A stretch of 64,000 nucleotides of DNA from Flavobacterium profundi (GCF_006491645.1 NZ_VDCZ01000011.1:1-64000), one strand, 5' to 3'; positions 37,611-45,932 are shown, counted from the first letter of the stretch. Program-made: numbers and translations. The notes: a model not told the origin generated them from the letters alone.

Positions 37611-40511
37611 ATGAAAAAAAAACAACTGAATCGAGCTGTTTCATATGGCTATTTCCTTTTATTTAGCTTATTATTAGTTATACCCGTTACACTTCATTCA
37701 CAAACATTTACAAAAAAAGACTCTGTAAAAATATTCAACTATATCCAAAAAGCAGAAGATTTTTATAATCTTTCGGAATATGATTCGGCTGTATTTTATA
37801 CCACTAAAGCTGAAAAATTAGCAAAAGCAAAAAATTATGAAATAGGTTATGCTCATGCTTTACTTAAAAAAGAAGATATTTTTATCAATTATGATGAATT
37901 AGACAAAGCAGAAATTATAAACAAACAAGTAACGGCACTTGGAGAAAAACTGAATAATTCAAAAATCATCGCTTATGCCACCTTACATACAGCTCAAATA
38001 AAAATGTATCAAAATAAAATGGATGAAGCTATTCCACTCTTTCAAAAATGCACTAAAAATTATTTTGATCAACATCCCTCCTATCATGCAGCCTTAGCCT
38101 ATAATGATTTTGGTTATACTTATGGATTACAAGATGATTTAATCAATCAAACCAAATGTTTGATCCAATCGATTAAAATATACGAAAGTCTTCCCGAAAC
38201 GTATAATGGAGAATTAGCAGTCGTTTACAACAACTTATCATTAGTTTACTACCGATTGAAAGACAATGATAAAACCATTGAATATGCTAAAAAATCGATT
38301 TATTACAGGGAAAAACATGGCGATATTGATAATCTAGCATTAGGATATTGCAACATGAGTCAATTGTATCGTCAAATTGACGCAAAAGAAGCTAAGAGAT
38401 ATCAAGAATTATGTGTCAAATATGCAGAATTGTCGAAAAATGAAGATCGTATTGCACAAGCATATATGACTTCTGCTTTAATTGCTAGTGATGCTGAAAA
38501 CAGAACTTTAGCTATAGCGTTTGAAAAAAAAGCAGTCAAAATATTGGAACAAAAAAATAACAATCCTAGTTTACTTGCGCTACGCTATATCGCTATAGGC
38601 ATGCATTTAGTAGCCTTGAAAAAAAATCCGGAAGAAGCGATTTCTTACTATAATAAAGCTTTAAAAATAAGTGAAGCCATTCATAGTAAAACAAATATAT
38701 CCGAAGTTTATAAAAATTTAACCAAAGCGTATACACTACAAAACAATTATAAAGCGGCTTTAGAAGCTCAAAAAAAATATTATGCTTACAGAGATAGCAT
38801 TGTAGATGAGAAAACCAATGTAAGTGTTGCCGAATTAGAAAAGAAATTTCAAACTGAAAAAAAAGAACAAGAAATTAAACTATTATCTGCCGAAAATAAA
38901 CTCGCGCAAAAGCAAAAATACATTTATATTGGCTTGGCTGGATTCCTTTTTCTAGCTGGTTTTACCTTATTTTTTGTATATCGAAACCAATTGAAAACAG
39001 CTCAAAAAATCAAAGAATTAAACACCTTAAAATCTAAATTTTTTGCCAATATTTCTCACGAATTTAGAACACCTCTAACGCTTATTAAAAGTCCTGTTCA
39101 AAGTCTGCAAAAAGTTATTTCAAATGAGGATGAAAAAAAACAATTGCAACTCATTGACAGAAATGCCAATAGAATGTTGGAATTGGTGGATCAATTATTA
39201 GCGCTTTCCAAAATAGACAGTGGTAAATTGAAATTAATTGTAAAAGAAGGTAATATCAGTTCGTTCTTACATAGTCTAACAGAGCCATTTGAATTTCAAG
39301 CCAAAGAAAACAATTTGAAATTTGAAACTCTCATTGAAAAAAATACAACTTCTCATTATTTCGATAAAGATATTTTAGAAAAAATTGTAACCAATATCTT
39401 ATCCAATGCTTTCAAATACACTCCTACAGGAGAAAGAATTGAGTTTCATTCGTCCATCGAAAATAAAAAATTAAAGTTAATTTGTAGTAATTCTGGTATT
39501 TCCATAAAAAAAGAGGAAATCAACCAACTTTTCGAACGCTTTTACCAAAAAAATGAAAGTGAAAAGGGAGTTGGTATCGGATTGGCATTGGTCAAAGAAT
39601 TAATTGAATTATACGAAGGGGAAATACAAACACAAGTTACCAATCAAAACCTCCAATTTACAATCTTACTTCCACTCGAAAAATTTCCTAAAAATGCTGT
39701 GGTTGTGACCAAAGAAGCCACTCCTATTATAGAAAATCAAACTCAAGAAAATGATTTACCAATTGTCTTAATTGCAGATGATAATGCTGAAATACGAACG
39801 GTTTTAAAAGATGTATTAAATGGAGATTTTCAAATATTGGAAGCGGAAAATGGTGAAGACGCGCTAAAAATTGCAAAAAAAGAGATTCCAGATTGTATCA
39901 TTTCGGATATTATGATGCCTAAAATGAATGGCTATGAATTTACCAAAGCGATAAAATCGAACGAACTTACTTCCTTCATACCCGTTATTTTACTTACAGC
40001 AAAAACATCTGAAGAAGCTCATTTAGAAGGTTTACAAAGTACAGCTGATGCTTTTCTTACCAAACCCTTTCATCACGAAATTATAAAACTTACGGTAACC
40101 CAACTCATAAAAGAAAGAAAAAAGCTCCAAGAACGTTACAGCCAAGAACTGGTTTTAAAACCGGTTGATATTGTTATTAATTCAGTGGATGAAAAATTCT
40201 TAGAAAAACTACAAGAAATTTTACATAAAGAAGTAGCAAATGCCGATTTCTCATCTGATAATTTCGCATCAGCTGTAGGTATGAGTCGCATGCAATTACA
40301 TCGCAAATTAAAAACACTATTAGGTGTTAGTGCCACCGAATTTTTAAGAACAGAACGCTTAAAAACTGCTGTTGAATTACTCAAAAAAGGGAATGGAAAT
40401 ATTTCAGAAATTGCCTATTCCGTTGGTTTTAATGATGTGTCTTATTTCTCAAAATGCTTCAAAGAAATGTATCATTGTACGCCTTCAGAATATCTTGAAA
40501 AAAAAGCATAA
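37611..40511 (+). CDS. TPR-type hybrid two-component regulator 3 (kinase-receiver-AraC)
   Basis: At 966 residues this is the longest of the three paralogues, the extra length being in the periplasmic TPR region (about 40-425; for example LAVVYNNLSLVYYRLKDNDK). A transmembrane helix lies at about 435-457. The kinase has ISHEFRTPLTLIKSPVQS (His near 484), N box TNILSNAFKYTP and GVGIGLALVKELIE. The receiver has IISDIMMPKMNGYE (Asp near 767). The AraC HTH shows MSRMQLHRKLKTLLGVSATE. DNA-contact residues match those of regulators 1 and 2. Presumed targets are 40642-45183, whose operator lies 40 bases after its stop. Confidence 0.93.
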   Translation: MKKKQLNRAVSYGYFLLFSLLLVIPVTLHSQTFTKKDSVKIFNYIQKAEDFYNLSEYDSAVFYTTKAEKLAKAKNYEIGYAHALLKKEDIFINYDELDKAEIINKQVTALGEKLNNSKIIAYATLHTAQIKMYQNKMDEAIPLFQKCTKNYFDQHPSYHAALAYNDFGYTYGLQDDLINQTKCLIQSIKIYESLPETYNGELAVVYNNLSLVYYRLKDNDKTIEYAKKSIYYREKHGDIDNLALGYCNMSQLYRQIDAKEAKRYQELCVKYAELSKNEDRIAQAYMTSALIASDAENRTLAIAFEKKAVKILEQKNNNPSLLALRYIAIGMHLVALKKNPEEAISYYNKALKISEAIHSKTNISEVYKNLTKAYTLQNNYKAALEAQKKYYAYRDSIVDEKTNVSVAELEKKFQTEKKEQEIKLLSAENKLAQKQKYIYIGLAGFLFLAGFTLFFVYRNQLKTAQKIKELNTLKSKFFANISHEFRTPLTLIKSPVQSLQKVISNEDEKKQLQLIDRNANRMLELVDQLLALSKIDSGKLKLIVKEGNISSFLHSLTEPFEFQAKENNLKFETLIEKNTTSHYFDKDILEKIVTNILSNAFKYTPTGERIEFHSSIENKKLKLICSNSGISIKKEEINQLFERFYQKNESEKGVGIGLALVKELIELYEGEIQTQVTNQNLQFTILLPLEKFPKNAVVVTKEATPIIENQTQENDLPIVLIADDNAEIRTVLKDVLNGDFQILEAENGEDALKIAKKEIPDCIISDIMMPKMNGYEFTKAIKSNELTSFIPVILLTAKTSEEAHLEGLQSTADAFLTKPFHHEIIKLTVTQLIKERKKLQERYSQELVLKPVDIVINSVDEKFLEKLQEILHKEVANADFSSDNFASAVGMSRMQLHRKLKTLLGVSATEFLRTERLKTAVELLKKGNGNISEIAYSVGFNDVSYFSKCFKEMYHCTPSEYLEKKA

Positions 40512-40550
40512 AACTCTCAAACACCTTATTTTATTGACATATAAAAGCGT

Positions 40551-40615
40551 GTTACATATGTCATAACCCTTGTTACAATTCTCCTATTGTCTTTGTTGGA
40601 TTATGTTCAAATTTG
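40551..40615 (+). promoter_or_regulatory. Operator and promoter of target cluster 3
   Basis: GTTAC at 40551 and 40572 are 21 bp apart. CAAATTTG (40608-40615), one change from TAnnTTTG, begins exactly 36 bases after the second GTTAC. TTGGATTA lies 12 bases before the box, and the same octamer precedes the cluster 2 box by 13 bases. Confidence 0.7.
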
Positions 40616-40625
40616 TCATATCGAA

Positions 40626-40723
40626 TTAAAACAAAGAACATATGAAAACAATTAGTAAACCATTTATGATGCTACTTTTTATAGTAACATTATTTTCTTG
40701 CAGTAGTGATGATGATAGTAATG
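40626..40723 (+). repeat. Duplicated leader, copy 1 (untranslated start plus lipoprotein signal)
   Basis: The segment from TTAAAACAAAGAACATATG through the signal-peptide codons up to GCAGTAGTGATGATGAT is nearly identical to that at about 41690-41780, although the mature proteins differ entirely. Confidence 0.75.
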
Positions 40724-41670
40724 TGATTCAAAATCCTATTAATAGAGATATTTATACTTGTGGCACAGAATCTAATGGTATGTATAATATAGCCAAAGTA
40801 TGGAAAAATGGAATAGGCACCGATTTAACAGATGGCACAAGAAATACCATAGCACGATCTGTGTTTGTTTCTGGTAATGATGTGTATGTTGCTGGTTATG
40901 AAGAAAACAGTCTTTCTAGAATTGCTAAATTTTGGAAAAATGGTGTTGTAACTAACTTAAGCGATGGTAGTGAATTTGCTTATGCGTATTCTATTACAGT
41001 TTCCGGATCAGATGTTTATGTCGCAGGGTTTGAATCCAATGGAACCGTAAATGTAGCCAAGATTTGGAAAAATGGAACTGCAATAAATATAACCGACGGA
41101 ACAAAATCTGCTATAGCTAGTTGTGTACTTGTAAATGACGCTGATGTTTATGTAGGTGGTTATGAAACAATAGGTACCAAAAAAGTGGCAAAAATTTGGA
41201 AAAATGGCGCTGCCATTAATTTAAGTGATGGTTCCAATGATAATTCCGTTTCTTCAATTGCAATATCGGGTACAGATATATATGCATGCGGATATGCTTT
41301 TAATGGGATAAAATTTGTCGCTAAAGTATGGAAAAATGGTATTGGAACAACTTTAACGGATGGTATAAATACTTCCTATGGAAATTCTATAGCTGTATCC
41401 AATAATGATGTGTATGTAACTGGCTACGAATCTAATGGTACAAAAAACATTGCAAAAGTCTGGAAAAATGGAATAGCAACCAATTTAACGGATGGTATAA
41501 ATAATGCTTATGCCTCTTCCATATTCATTTCTCAAACAGATATTTATGTTGGTGGCTCAGAATTTAACGGAACAAAAAATGCAGCAAAATTCTGGAAAAA
41601 TAGTACTGCAACTGCTATTGAAGAATCCATTTTAAATGACCAACAAGTATATTCTATTTTCATCAAATAA
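40642..41670 (+). CDS. Lipoprotein forming a probable seven-bladed beta-propeller
   Basis: A lipoprotein signal (LLFIVTLFSC, then SSDDDSN) is followed by six full tandem repeats of about 44 residues and a partial seventh. The consensus is AK.WKNG..TNL.DG....A.SI.VS..DVYV.GYESNGT.N. The first strand group (RDIYTCGTESNGMYNI) supplies the part missing from the last repeat, the velcro closure of beta-propellers. Similar WKNG-repeat proteins are found in surface lipoproteins of this phylum with no known ligand. First gene of cluster 3. Confidence 0.8.
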   Translation: MKTISKPFMMLLFIVTLFSCSSDDDSNVIQNPINRDIYTCGTESNGMYNIAKVWKNGIGTDLTDGTRNTIARSVFVSGNDVYVAGYEENSLSRIAKFWKNGVVTNLSDGSEFAYAYSITVSGSDVYVAGFESNGTVNVAKIWKNGTAINITDGTKSAIASCVLVNDADVYVGGYETIGTKKVAKIWKNGAAINLSDGSNDNSVSSIAISGTDIYACGYAFNGIKFVAKVWKNGIGTTLTDGINTSYGNSIAVSNNDVYVTGYESNGTKNIAKVWKNGIATNLTDGINNAYASSIFISQTDIYVGGSEFNGTKNAAKFWKNSTATAIEESILNDQQVYSIFIK

Positions 41671-41687
41671 AAGAAATTCGTAAAAAC

Positions 41688-41783
41688 AATTAAAACAAAG
41701 AACATATGAAAACAATTATGAAACCATTTATGATATTACTTTTTATAGTAACATCATTTTCTTGCAGTAGTGATGATGATTCT
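41688..41783 (+). repeat. Duplicated leader, copy 2
   Basis: This copy begins ATTAAAACAAAGAACATATG and runs through the signal peptide to the CAGTAGTGATGATGAT codons, matching copy 1 at 40626-40723 with only scattered changes. Similarity stops at the end of the SSDDDS tether. Confidence 0.75.
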
Positions 41784-42197
41784 TCAAATTCAACTACATA
41801 TGATAATTTTATTAGAGCTAAAATTAACGGTGTTTCTTACGAAGCCACAGGTTCAGGATTACATGGAAGTTTCGATGAAGAAGGATTAGATATTGACAGT
41901 CGAGATACCAACGGAACAGGTATGGATTTTTATATCATTGGAAATGTGTCACAAGGCACTTACAATTTTAGTTCCTCAAATGTTACTACTCAAGGTAGAT
42001 TAAATTACCGATTAACTGGTGAAAATTTTTCAAGCGGTTTTTGCTCTGTTTCAAATGGAACTTTAACAATTACTTCTATAAATGGCAAAACAGTTACAGG
42101 TACGTTTAGTTTTACAGGAAGTTCTATGTCAGAATCATGTTTGAATCCTTCAACTAAAGCTATAACAGAAGGGTCTTTTAAAATTACTTTTCCTTAA
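41706..42197 (+). CDS. Small lipoprotein, DUF6252-like
   Basis: The signal peptide KPFMILLFIVTSFSC and SSDDDS tether are nearly identical to those of the preceding gene, while the mature domain is unrelated. That domain, about 135 residues, begins FIRAKINGVSYEATGSGLHG and includes YNFSSSNVTTQGRLNYRLTG and TVTGTFSFTGSSM, matching the general pattern of DUF6252 lipoproteins. Two Cys (GFCSVS and SESCLNP) could form a disulfide. Role unknown. Confidence 0.72.
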   Translation: MKTIMKPFMILLFIVTSFSCSSDDDSSNSTTYDNFIRAKINGVSYEATGSGLHGSFDEEGLDIDSRDTNGTGMDFYIIGNVSQGTYNFSSSNVTTQGRLNYRLTGENFSSGFCSVSNGTLTITSINGKTVTGTFSFTGSSMSESCLNPSTKAITEGSFKITFP

Positions 42198-42214
42198 TAT
42201 AAAATAATATTTGT

Positions 42215-43504
42215 ATGAAATTTATACTAACCATTGGTTTACTTTTATTGGTGACCCAATCCCAAGCACAGTTCTTTAAAAAATTAAGTGAAAAAGCAGA
42301 AAAAGCGGCAGAACGAACTGTAGAAAGACGTGTAGAAAAAAAATCGGAAGAAAAAACCGATGAATCGATAGATAAAGTTTTTGAAAAGAAAAAAAAGAAA
42401 GAGAAAAAAACAAAGGGAAATAATTCACAAACTGAAGAAACGAATTCAAAAACTACAGCTAAAAAAACAACAATTACGAGTGCTAAAGATTTTATAGCAG
42501 GAACCAAAATAATCGCTACTGAAAATTTCAATCAGGATGCTATTGGTGATTTTCCAGTAAATTGGAACACTAACAGTAGCGGCGAAGTGATTACTTTTTC
42601 CGATTCCAATGAAAAATGGTTGCAATTAAGTGATAAAGGCAACTATACTCCTATAAACTTTTCAAAACTTCCTGAAAATTGCACTTTTGAAGTTGACATT
42701 TACACCACAGAAAATTTTTCATTCTACTCTAGTGGTTTAAGTATCGCCTTTGTATCGTCCCAAAAGAAAACGGATTATACCCAATGGGGAGATTTTAAAA
42801 GCGGAAAAGAAGGTGTCATTGTTAGCCTTCATCCACAAGGAGCAGGTAGTAGGAAAATAGGTGTTTCAGGCTTTAAAGTAATCACCAATCATGCGCTTGC
42901 CATAGAAAACAATGTAGATTTAAAATCTTTTAACAACGATAAAAACACAGCAAAAGTACAGTTTTGGCGACAAAAAAAACGCCTTAGAATGTATGTGAAT
43001 GGTGAGAAAATTTGGGATTTACCCAATGCTTTCCAAGATGTTACCTATAACAGTATCGTTTTCTACCTACATACCTATGGAAATCCTGAGGATAAATATT
43101 ATATCTCCAACTTAAAATTAGCTGAAGCAGGTGCAGATACACGTCATAAACTCATTGAAACAGGCACTTTCACAACTAATGAAATTCTTTTCGATACCAA
43201 TAAATCTAGTATTAAAAACTCTAGTAAAACTGTTTTATCCGATTTAGGAAACGCTTTACAAGAAAATCCAACTATCAAAATTAAAATCACTGGACATACA
43301 GATAGCGATGGAAAAGAAACAGATAATCAAAAACTATCGACACAAAGAGCAGAAAGTGTAAAAAATTATTTGAGTAGCAATTTTGGCATTGAAAAGTCAA
43401 GAATGCTAACAGAAGGAAAAGGAGAAGCAAATCCCATAGCTAGTAACGATACGGAAGATGGTAAAAAACAAAACAGAAGAGTTGAATTTACGGTAATTAA
43501 ATAA
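42215..43504 (+). CDS. OmpA-family protein with charged coil and jelly-roll-like domain (cluster 3)
   Basis: This is a paralogue of the protein at 35049, with the same order of parts. A signal peptide (TIGLLLLVTQSQAQ) precedes a charged helix with KAEKAAERTVERRVEKKSEE and a Lys-rich linker. The beta-sandwich domain shows TENFNQDAIGDFPVNWNTNS and RMYVNGEKIWDLPNAFQDV. The OmpA domain ends the protein, with EILFDTNKSSIKNSS, ITGHTDSDGK and QNRRVEFTVIK. It lies six bases before the tiny-protein gene. The two paralogues being tied to two regulators of the same family argues for cassette duplication. Confidence 0.88.
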   Translation: MKFILTIGLLLLVTQSQAQFFKKLSEKAEKAAERTVERRVEKKSEEKTDESIDKVFEKKKKKEKKTKGNNSQTEETNSKTTAKKTTITSAKDFIAGTKIIATENFNQDAIGDFPVNWNTNSSGEVITFSDSNEKWLQLSDKGNYTPINFSKLPENCTFEVDIYTTENFSFYSSGLSIAFVSSQKKTDYTQWGDFKSGKEGVIVSLHPQGAGSRKIGVSGFKVITNHALAIENNVDLKSFNNDKNTAKVQFWRQKKRLRMYVNGEKIWDLPNAFQDVTYNSIVFYLHTYGNPEDKYYISNLKLAEAGADTRHKLIETGTFTTNEILFDTNKSSIKNSSKTVLSDLGNALQENPTIKIKITGHTDSDGKETDNQKLSTQRAESVKNYLSSNFGIEKSRMLTEGKGEANPIASNDTEDGKKQNRRVEFTVIK

Positions 43505-43510
43505 AATTAT

Positions 43511-43666
43511 ATGCCTAAAAAACCTACAAAATATGAGGCAAAAATTGAAAAAATCCCTTCCAATAAAATTTATTTAAATATCAATCACTTAGAAAAAGGA
43601 GAATATGAATTAAATATTATTCATAAAAATAAGCTTTTAACGAAAATGACTTTTAAGAAAAAATAA
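43511..43666 (+). CDS. Tiny basic protein 3 (51 aa), T9SS-CTD-like
   Basis: The frame opens MPKKPTKYEAKIEKIPSNK and continues IYLNINHLEKGEYELNIIHK before a Lys-rich end. It matches the tiny proteins at 27407 and 33225. Unlike them it is not first after the operator but fourth in its cluster, between an OmpA gene (six bases) and a YD-like lipoprotein (ten bases). The relocation with sequence retained suggests a real function within the cassette rather than a leader peptide. It has no export signal. Confidence 0.85.
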   Translation: MPKKPTKYEAKIEKIPSNKIYLNINHLEKGEYELNIIHKNKLLTKMTFKKK

Positions 43667-43676
43667 AACTAAAATT

Positions 43677-44573
43677 ATGAAAAAAATGAGTAAAACAATT
43701 GTCTATTTCATACTGCTTTTAGGATTGCTATCCTGCAGTAAAGACGATGACAACACAACCGAAGAAACCTATTTGAGCAGTTATACCTTTTCTTTTTCCA
43801 CTGAAGAATTCCAAGTACACTACAATTCAGAAAATCAAGTAACGGGTTTTGAAACATTAGATCCTAGTAGTTCCACATTGACAAAAATTAATAATGAAAT
43901 TATTAGAAATAATAATGAAATAACAGCAATTGGTAATGCCTCTCTTACATACAATTCTTTAAAGCAAATTGCTTCAATAAATGATGGTACTGGAAACGGA
44001 CAAACCGAACTAGAATATGATGCATCAGGAAGACTCATTAATCAAAGTACCACTTACTTTGGTGGAAGTATTACAGAAACTAAAAATATGACGTATGATT
44101 CTAATAATAGGATTATTAAAATTATCATTCATATTGTAAGTAGTTCCATTAACCAATATTACAAGTATAATCTTAGCTATGACATACAAAATAACATAAA
44201 AGAAATCAATCTAAGCACGAGTACTGATAATAGCACTTATAATCTTATCGAAACGCGATTATATACTTATGATACTAAGGTAAATCCATTTAAAAAAGTA
44301 ATCGAGCGACTTTCCTCAGGAAACTTTTATATCTGTCCTAACTCTTCTTTTTCTCTATTTGAAACAATCAAATTCAATTATCTCGCTGCCTATGCTTTAA
44401 ATTGGACTAGCAATAATAATCTTACTCATATTACTATTGTAAGTGCTTTCGGAGAAATTAGTAATGCAACTTACGAATATACCTACAACCAAGAAGGGTT
44501 ACCCTCTAAAGTAATTATCACAGATGAAGATGGTGGAACCTACTCACAAAACTTTTTTTATACTCGTAAATAA
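43677..44573 (+). CDS. Lipoprotein with YD-repeat-like beta domain
   Basis: The signal IVYFILLLGLLSC is followed by SKDDDNTTEE. Repeated strands of the YD/RHS-like type occur: VHYNSENQVTGFETLDPSS, ASLTYNSLKQIASINDGTG, TELEYDASGRLINQSTTYF, MTYDSNNRIIKIIIHIVSS and TYEYTYNQEGLPSKVII. It resembles in plan the lipoproteins at 33386 and 34150 and, as in cluster 2, directly follows the tiny-protein gene. Confidence 0.75.
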   Translation: MKKMSKTIVYFILLLGLLSCSKDDDNTTEETYLSSYTFSFSTEEFQVHYNSENQVTGFETLDPSSSTLTKINNEIIRNNNEITAIGNASLTYNSLKQIASINDGTGNGQTELEYDASGRLINQSTTYFGGSITETKNMTYDSNNRIIKIIIHIVSSSINQYYKYNLSYDIQNNIKEINLSTSTDNSTYNLIETRLYTYDTKVNPFKKVIERLSSGNFYICPNSSFSLFETIKFNYLAAYALNWTSNNNLTHITIVSAFGEISNATYEYTYNQEGLPSKVIITDEDGGTYSQNFFYTRK

Positions 44574-44598
44574 CTTTAATTAAATAAAAATCAAACAC

Positions 44599-45183
44599 AT
44601 GAAAACAACAATTTTAAAAATTTGGTCACTAGTGGTAGTAATTATGATGCTTTCTTGCTCAGCAGAAGATGGAAAAGATGGTATTGATGGAATAGACGGA
44701 ATAAATGGTATCGATGGCGTTAATGGTGCTACCGGACCACAAGGCCCAGCCGGAACTGCAAATGTAATTTATTCCAATTGGATTCCAGCAAATTTCACGG
44801 GCTCATCTGCTTCAATAAAATATATGGGCATCGATTTTCCTGCAGGAATGCCATCTGCTTCTAGTATAAAAAATACCCATACTATCATTGTTTATTTTAC
44901 AGGTTATGGTGATGGAAATGTTTACCAATTACCTGTTTTAGATTTTAGAGGCGCTCAATTTACCTGTGGGTTTGGTAGCGGAAGCATCTCTGCATCAGAC
45001 ATTAACATTACCGCTAAAGCACTTAGTGGTAGTCTTGTTGATCAACAAATAAGTCCAAGTTTAGGAGCAAAGTTTAGATATGTAATTATTCCTGGTGGTG
45101 TAACAGCGGGTCGCAGTAGTTCAATAGATTATTCTACTATGGGCTACGATGAAATATGCAATTATTTTAATATAACGAATTAA
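44599..45183 (+). CDS. Lipoprotein with short collagen-like segment
   Basis: A lipoprotein signal (LVVVIMMLSC) is followed directly by about ten Gly-X-Y triplets (GKDGIDGIDGINGIDG, then GATGPQGPAGT), as in the collagen-like stalks of surface proteins. A C-terminal globular domain of about 135 residues follows, with NTHTIIVYFTGYGDGNVYQL and a closing GYDEICNYF. Such triplets can trimerise or simply hold the domain away from the membrane. It is the last gene of cluster 3, before a bidirectional terminator. Confidence 0.82.
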   Translation: MKTTILKIWSLVVVIMMLSCSAEDGKDGIDGIDGINGIDGVNGATGPQGPAGTANVIYSNWIPANFTGSSASIKYMGIDFPAGMPSASSIKNTHTIIVYFTGYGDGNVYQLPVLDFRGAQFTCGFGSGSISASDINITAKALSGSLVDQQISPSLGAKFRYVIIPGGVTAGRSSSIDYSTMGYDEICNYFNITN

Positions 45184-45210
45184 AATTTGAGTTAGTTTTT
45201 CACAAAAAAA

Positions 45211-45237
45211 GCCTAATGGAAACATTAGGCTTTTTTT
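45211..45237. terminator. Bidirectional terminator
   Basis: GCCTAATG (45211-45218) and CATTAGGC (45223-45230) form a perfect 8-bp stem with a GAAA loop, a T-run after it and an A-run before it. It serves the convergent cluster 3 and the Hsp20 gene. Confidence 0.9.
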
Positions 45238-45252
45238 ATCTTTACTTCTTAA

Positions 45253-45687
45253 TTAACCAATTTCAATAAAACGTTTTGGTTTTGGTAAAGCTTCCTCTTT
45301 TTTAGGAAGTAGTACATGTAAAACTCCATTTTCGTAATTGGCTTTAATATCTTCCTCTTTAACGGTTTCTGGTAAATTGAAAGAGCGTTTAAAAGAAGAA
45401 AAACTAAATTCTTTTCGAGTATACTTCCCATTTTCATTTTGAGATTCCGATTCTAATTTTCTTTCAGATGAAATGGTCAACACATTTTCATCAATTTCAA
45501 TATTAAAATCTTCTTTTTTCAATCCTGGAGAAGCTAATTCAATGGTAAAGTCCGTTTCGGTTTCTTTAATATTAACCGCAGGAATTGTATTTGAAAAACT
45601 TTGTACGCCACCCATAAAATCGGGTTTTAAAAAATCTTCCATTACTGATGGGAAAAATAACTTTGGATTTGTTTTTACTAAGTTCAT
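45253..45687 (-). CDS. Hsp20/alpha-crystallin small heat-shock chaperone
   Basis: The start is placed at MNLVKTNPKLFFPSVMEDF, the usual N-terminus of flavobacterial Hsp20 proteins (144 residues); the upstream open frame has no export or domain content. The alpha-crystallin domain runs from about 40 to 135, with IELASPGLKKEDFNIEIDEN and RSFNLPETVKEEDIKANYEN, and the GVLHVLLPKK end carries the I/V-L-I/V type tail contact. It is a cytoplasmic ATP-independent holdase. The 273-base divergent gap up to the next gene showed no recognisable heat-shock element. Confidence 0.92.
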   Translation of the reverse strand: MNLVKTNPKLFFPSVMEDFLKPDFMGGVQSFSNTIPAVNIKETETDFTIELASPGLKKEDFNIEIDENVLTISSERKLESESQNENGKYTRKEFSFSSFKRSFNLPETVKEEDIKANYENGVLHVLLPKKEEALPKPKRFIEIG

Positions 45688-45932
45688 ATCTTTAAATTTT
45701 TGATTAAACATTTCTCTATTAAATTCAAAATTTATTCCAAAATGAAAAAAAGTCAAAATGTCTATAAAATGAAGTTTTGAAAAGACAATTTGACCTATAT
45801 TTAAGATTATATTCACAAATTAACTGACTAAATTTCAGTTCTTTAATTTCAAAAAAAACAAATACAATTCTTTTTTATGTACTTTAAAAAGAGTCAAAAC
45901 AAGAAATAAAAGTTATAATTTGTAGATATTTA

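Noticed and set aside
24469..40511. The three hybrid regulators as ordinary glycan-sensing HTCS proteins of the neighbouring PUL
   Set aside because: They lack two-component propeller repeats, are separated from the PUL by a terminator, and GTTAC sites are not seen before the SusC, GH30 or GH5 genes.
42184..42531. Minus-strand open frame opposite the start of the second OmpA protein
   Set aside because: It is the mirror of the Lys/Glu-rich coil codons, giving a Phe/Ser-rich low-complexity translation; the plus-strand gene has a signal peptide and paralogue.
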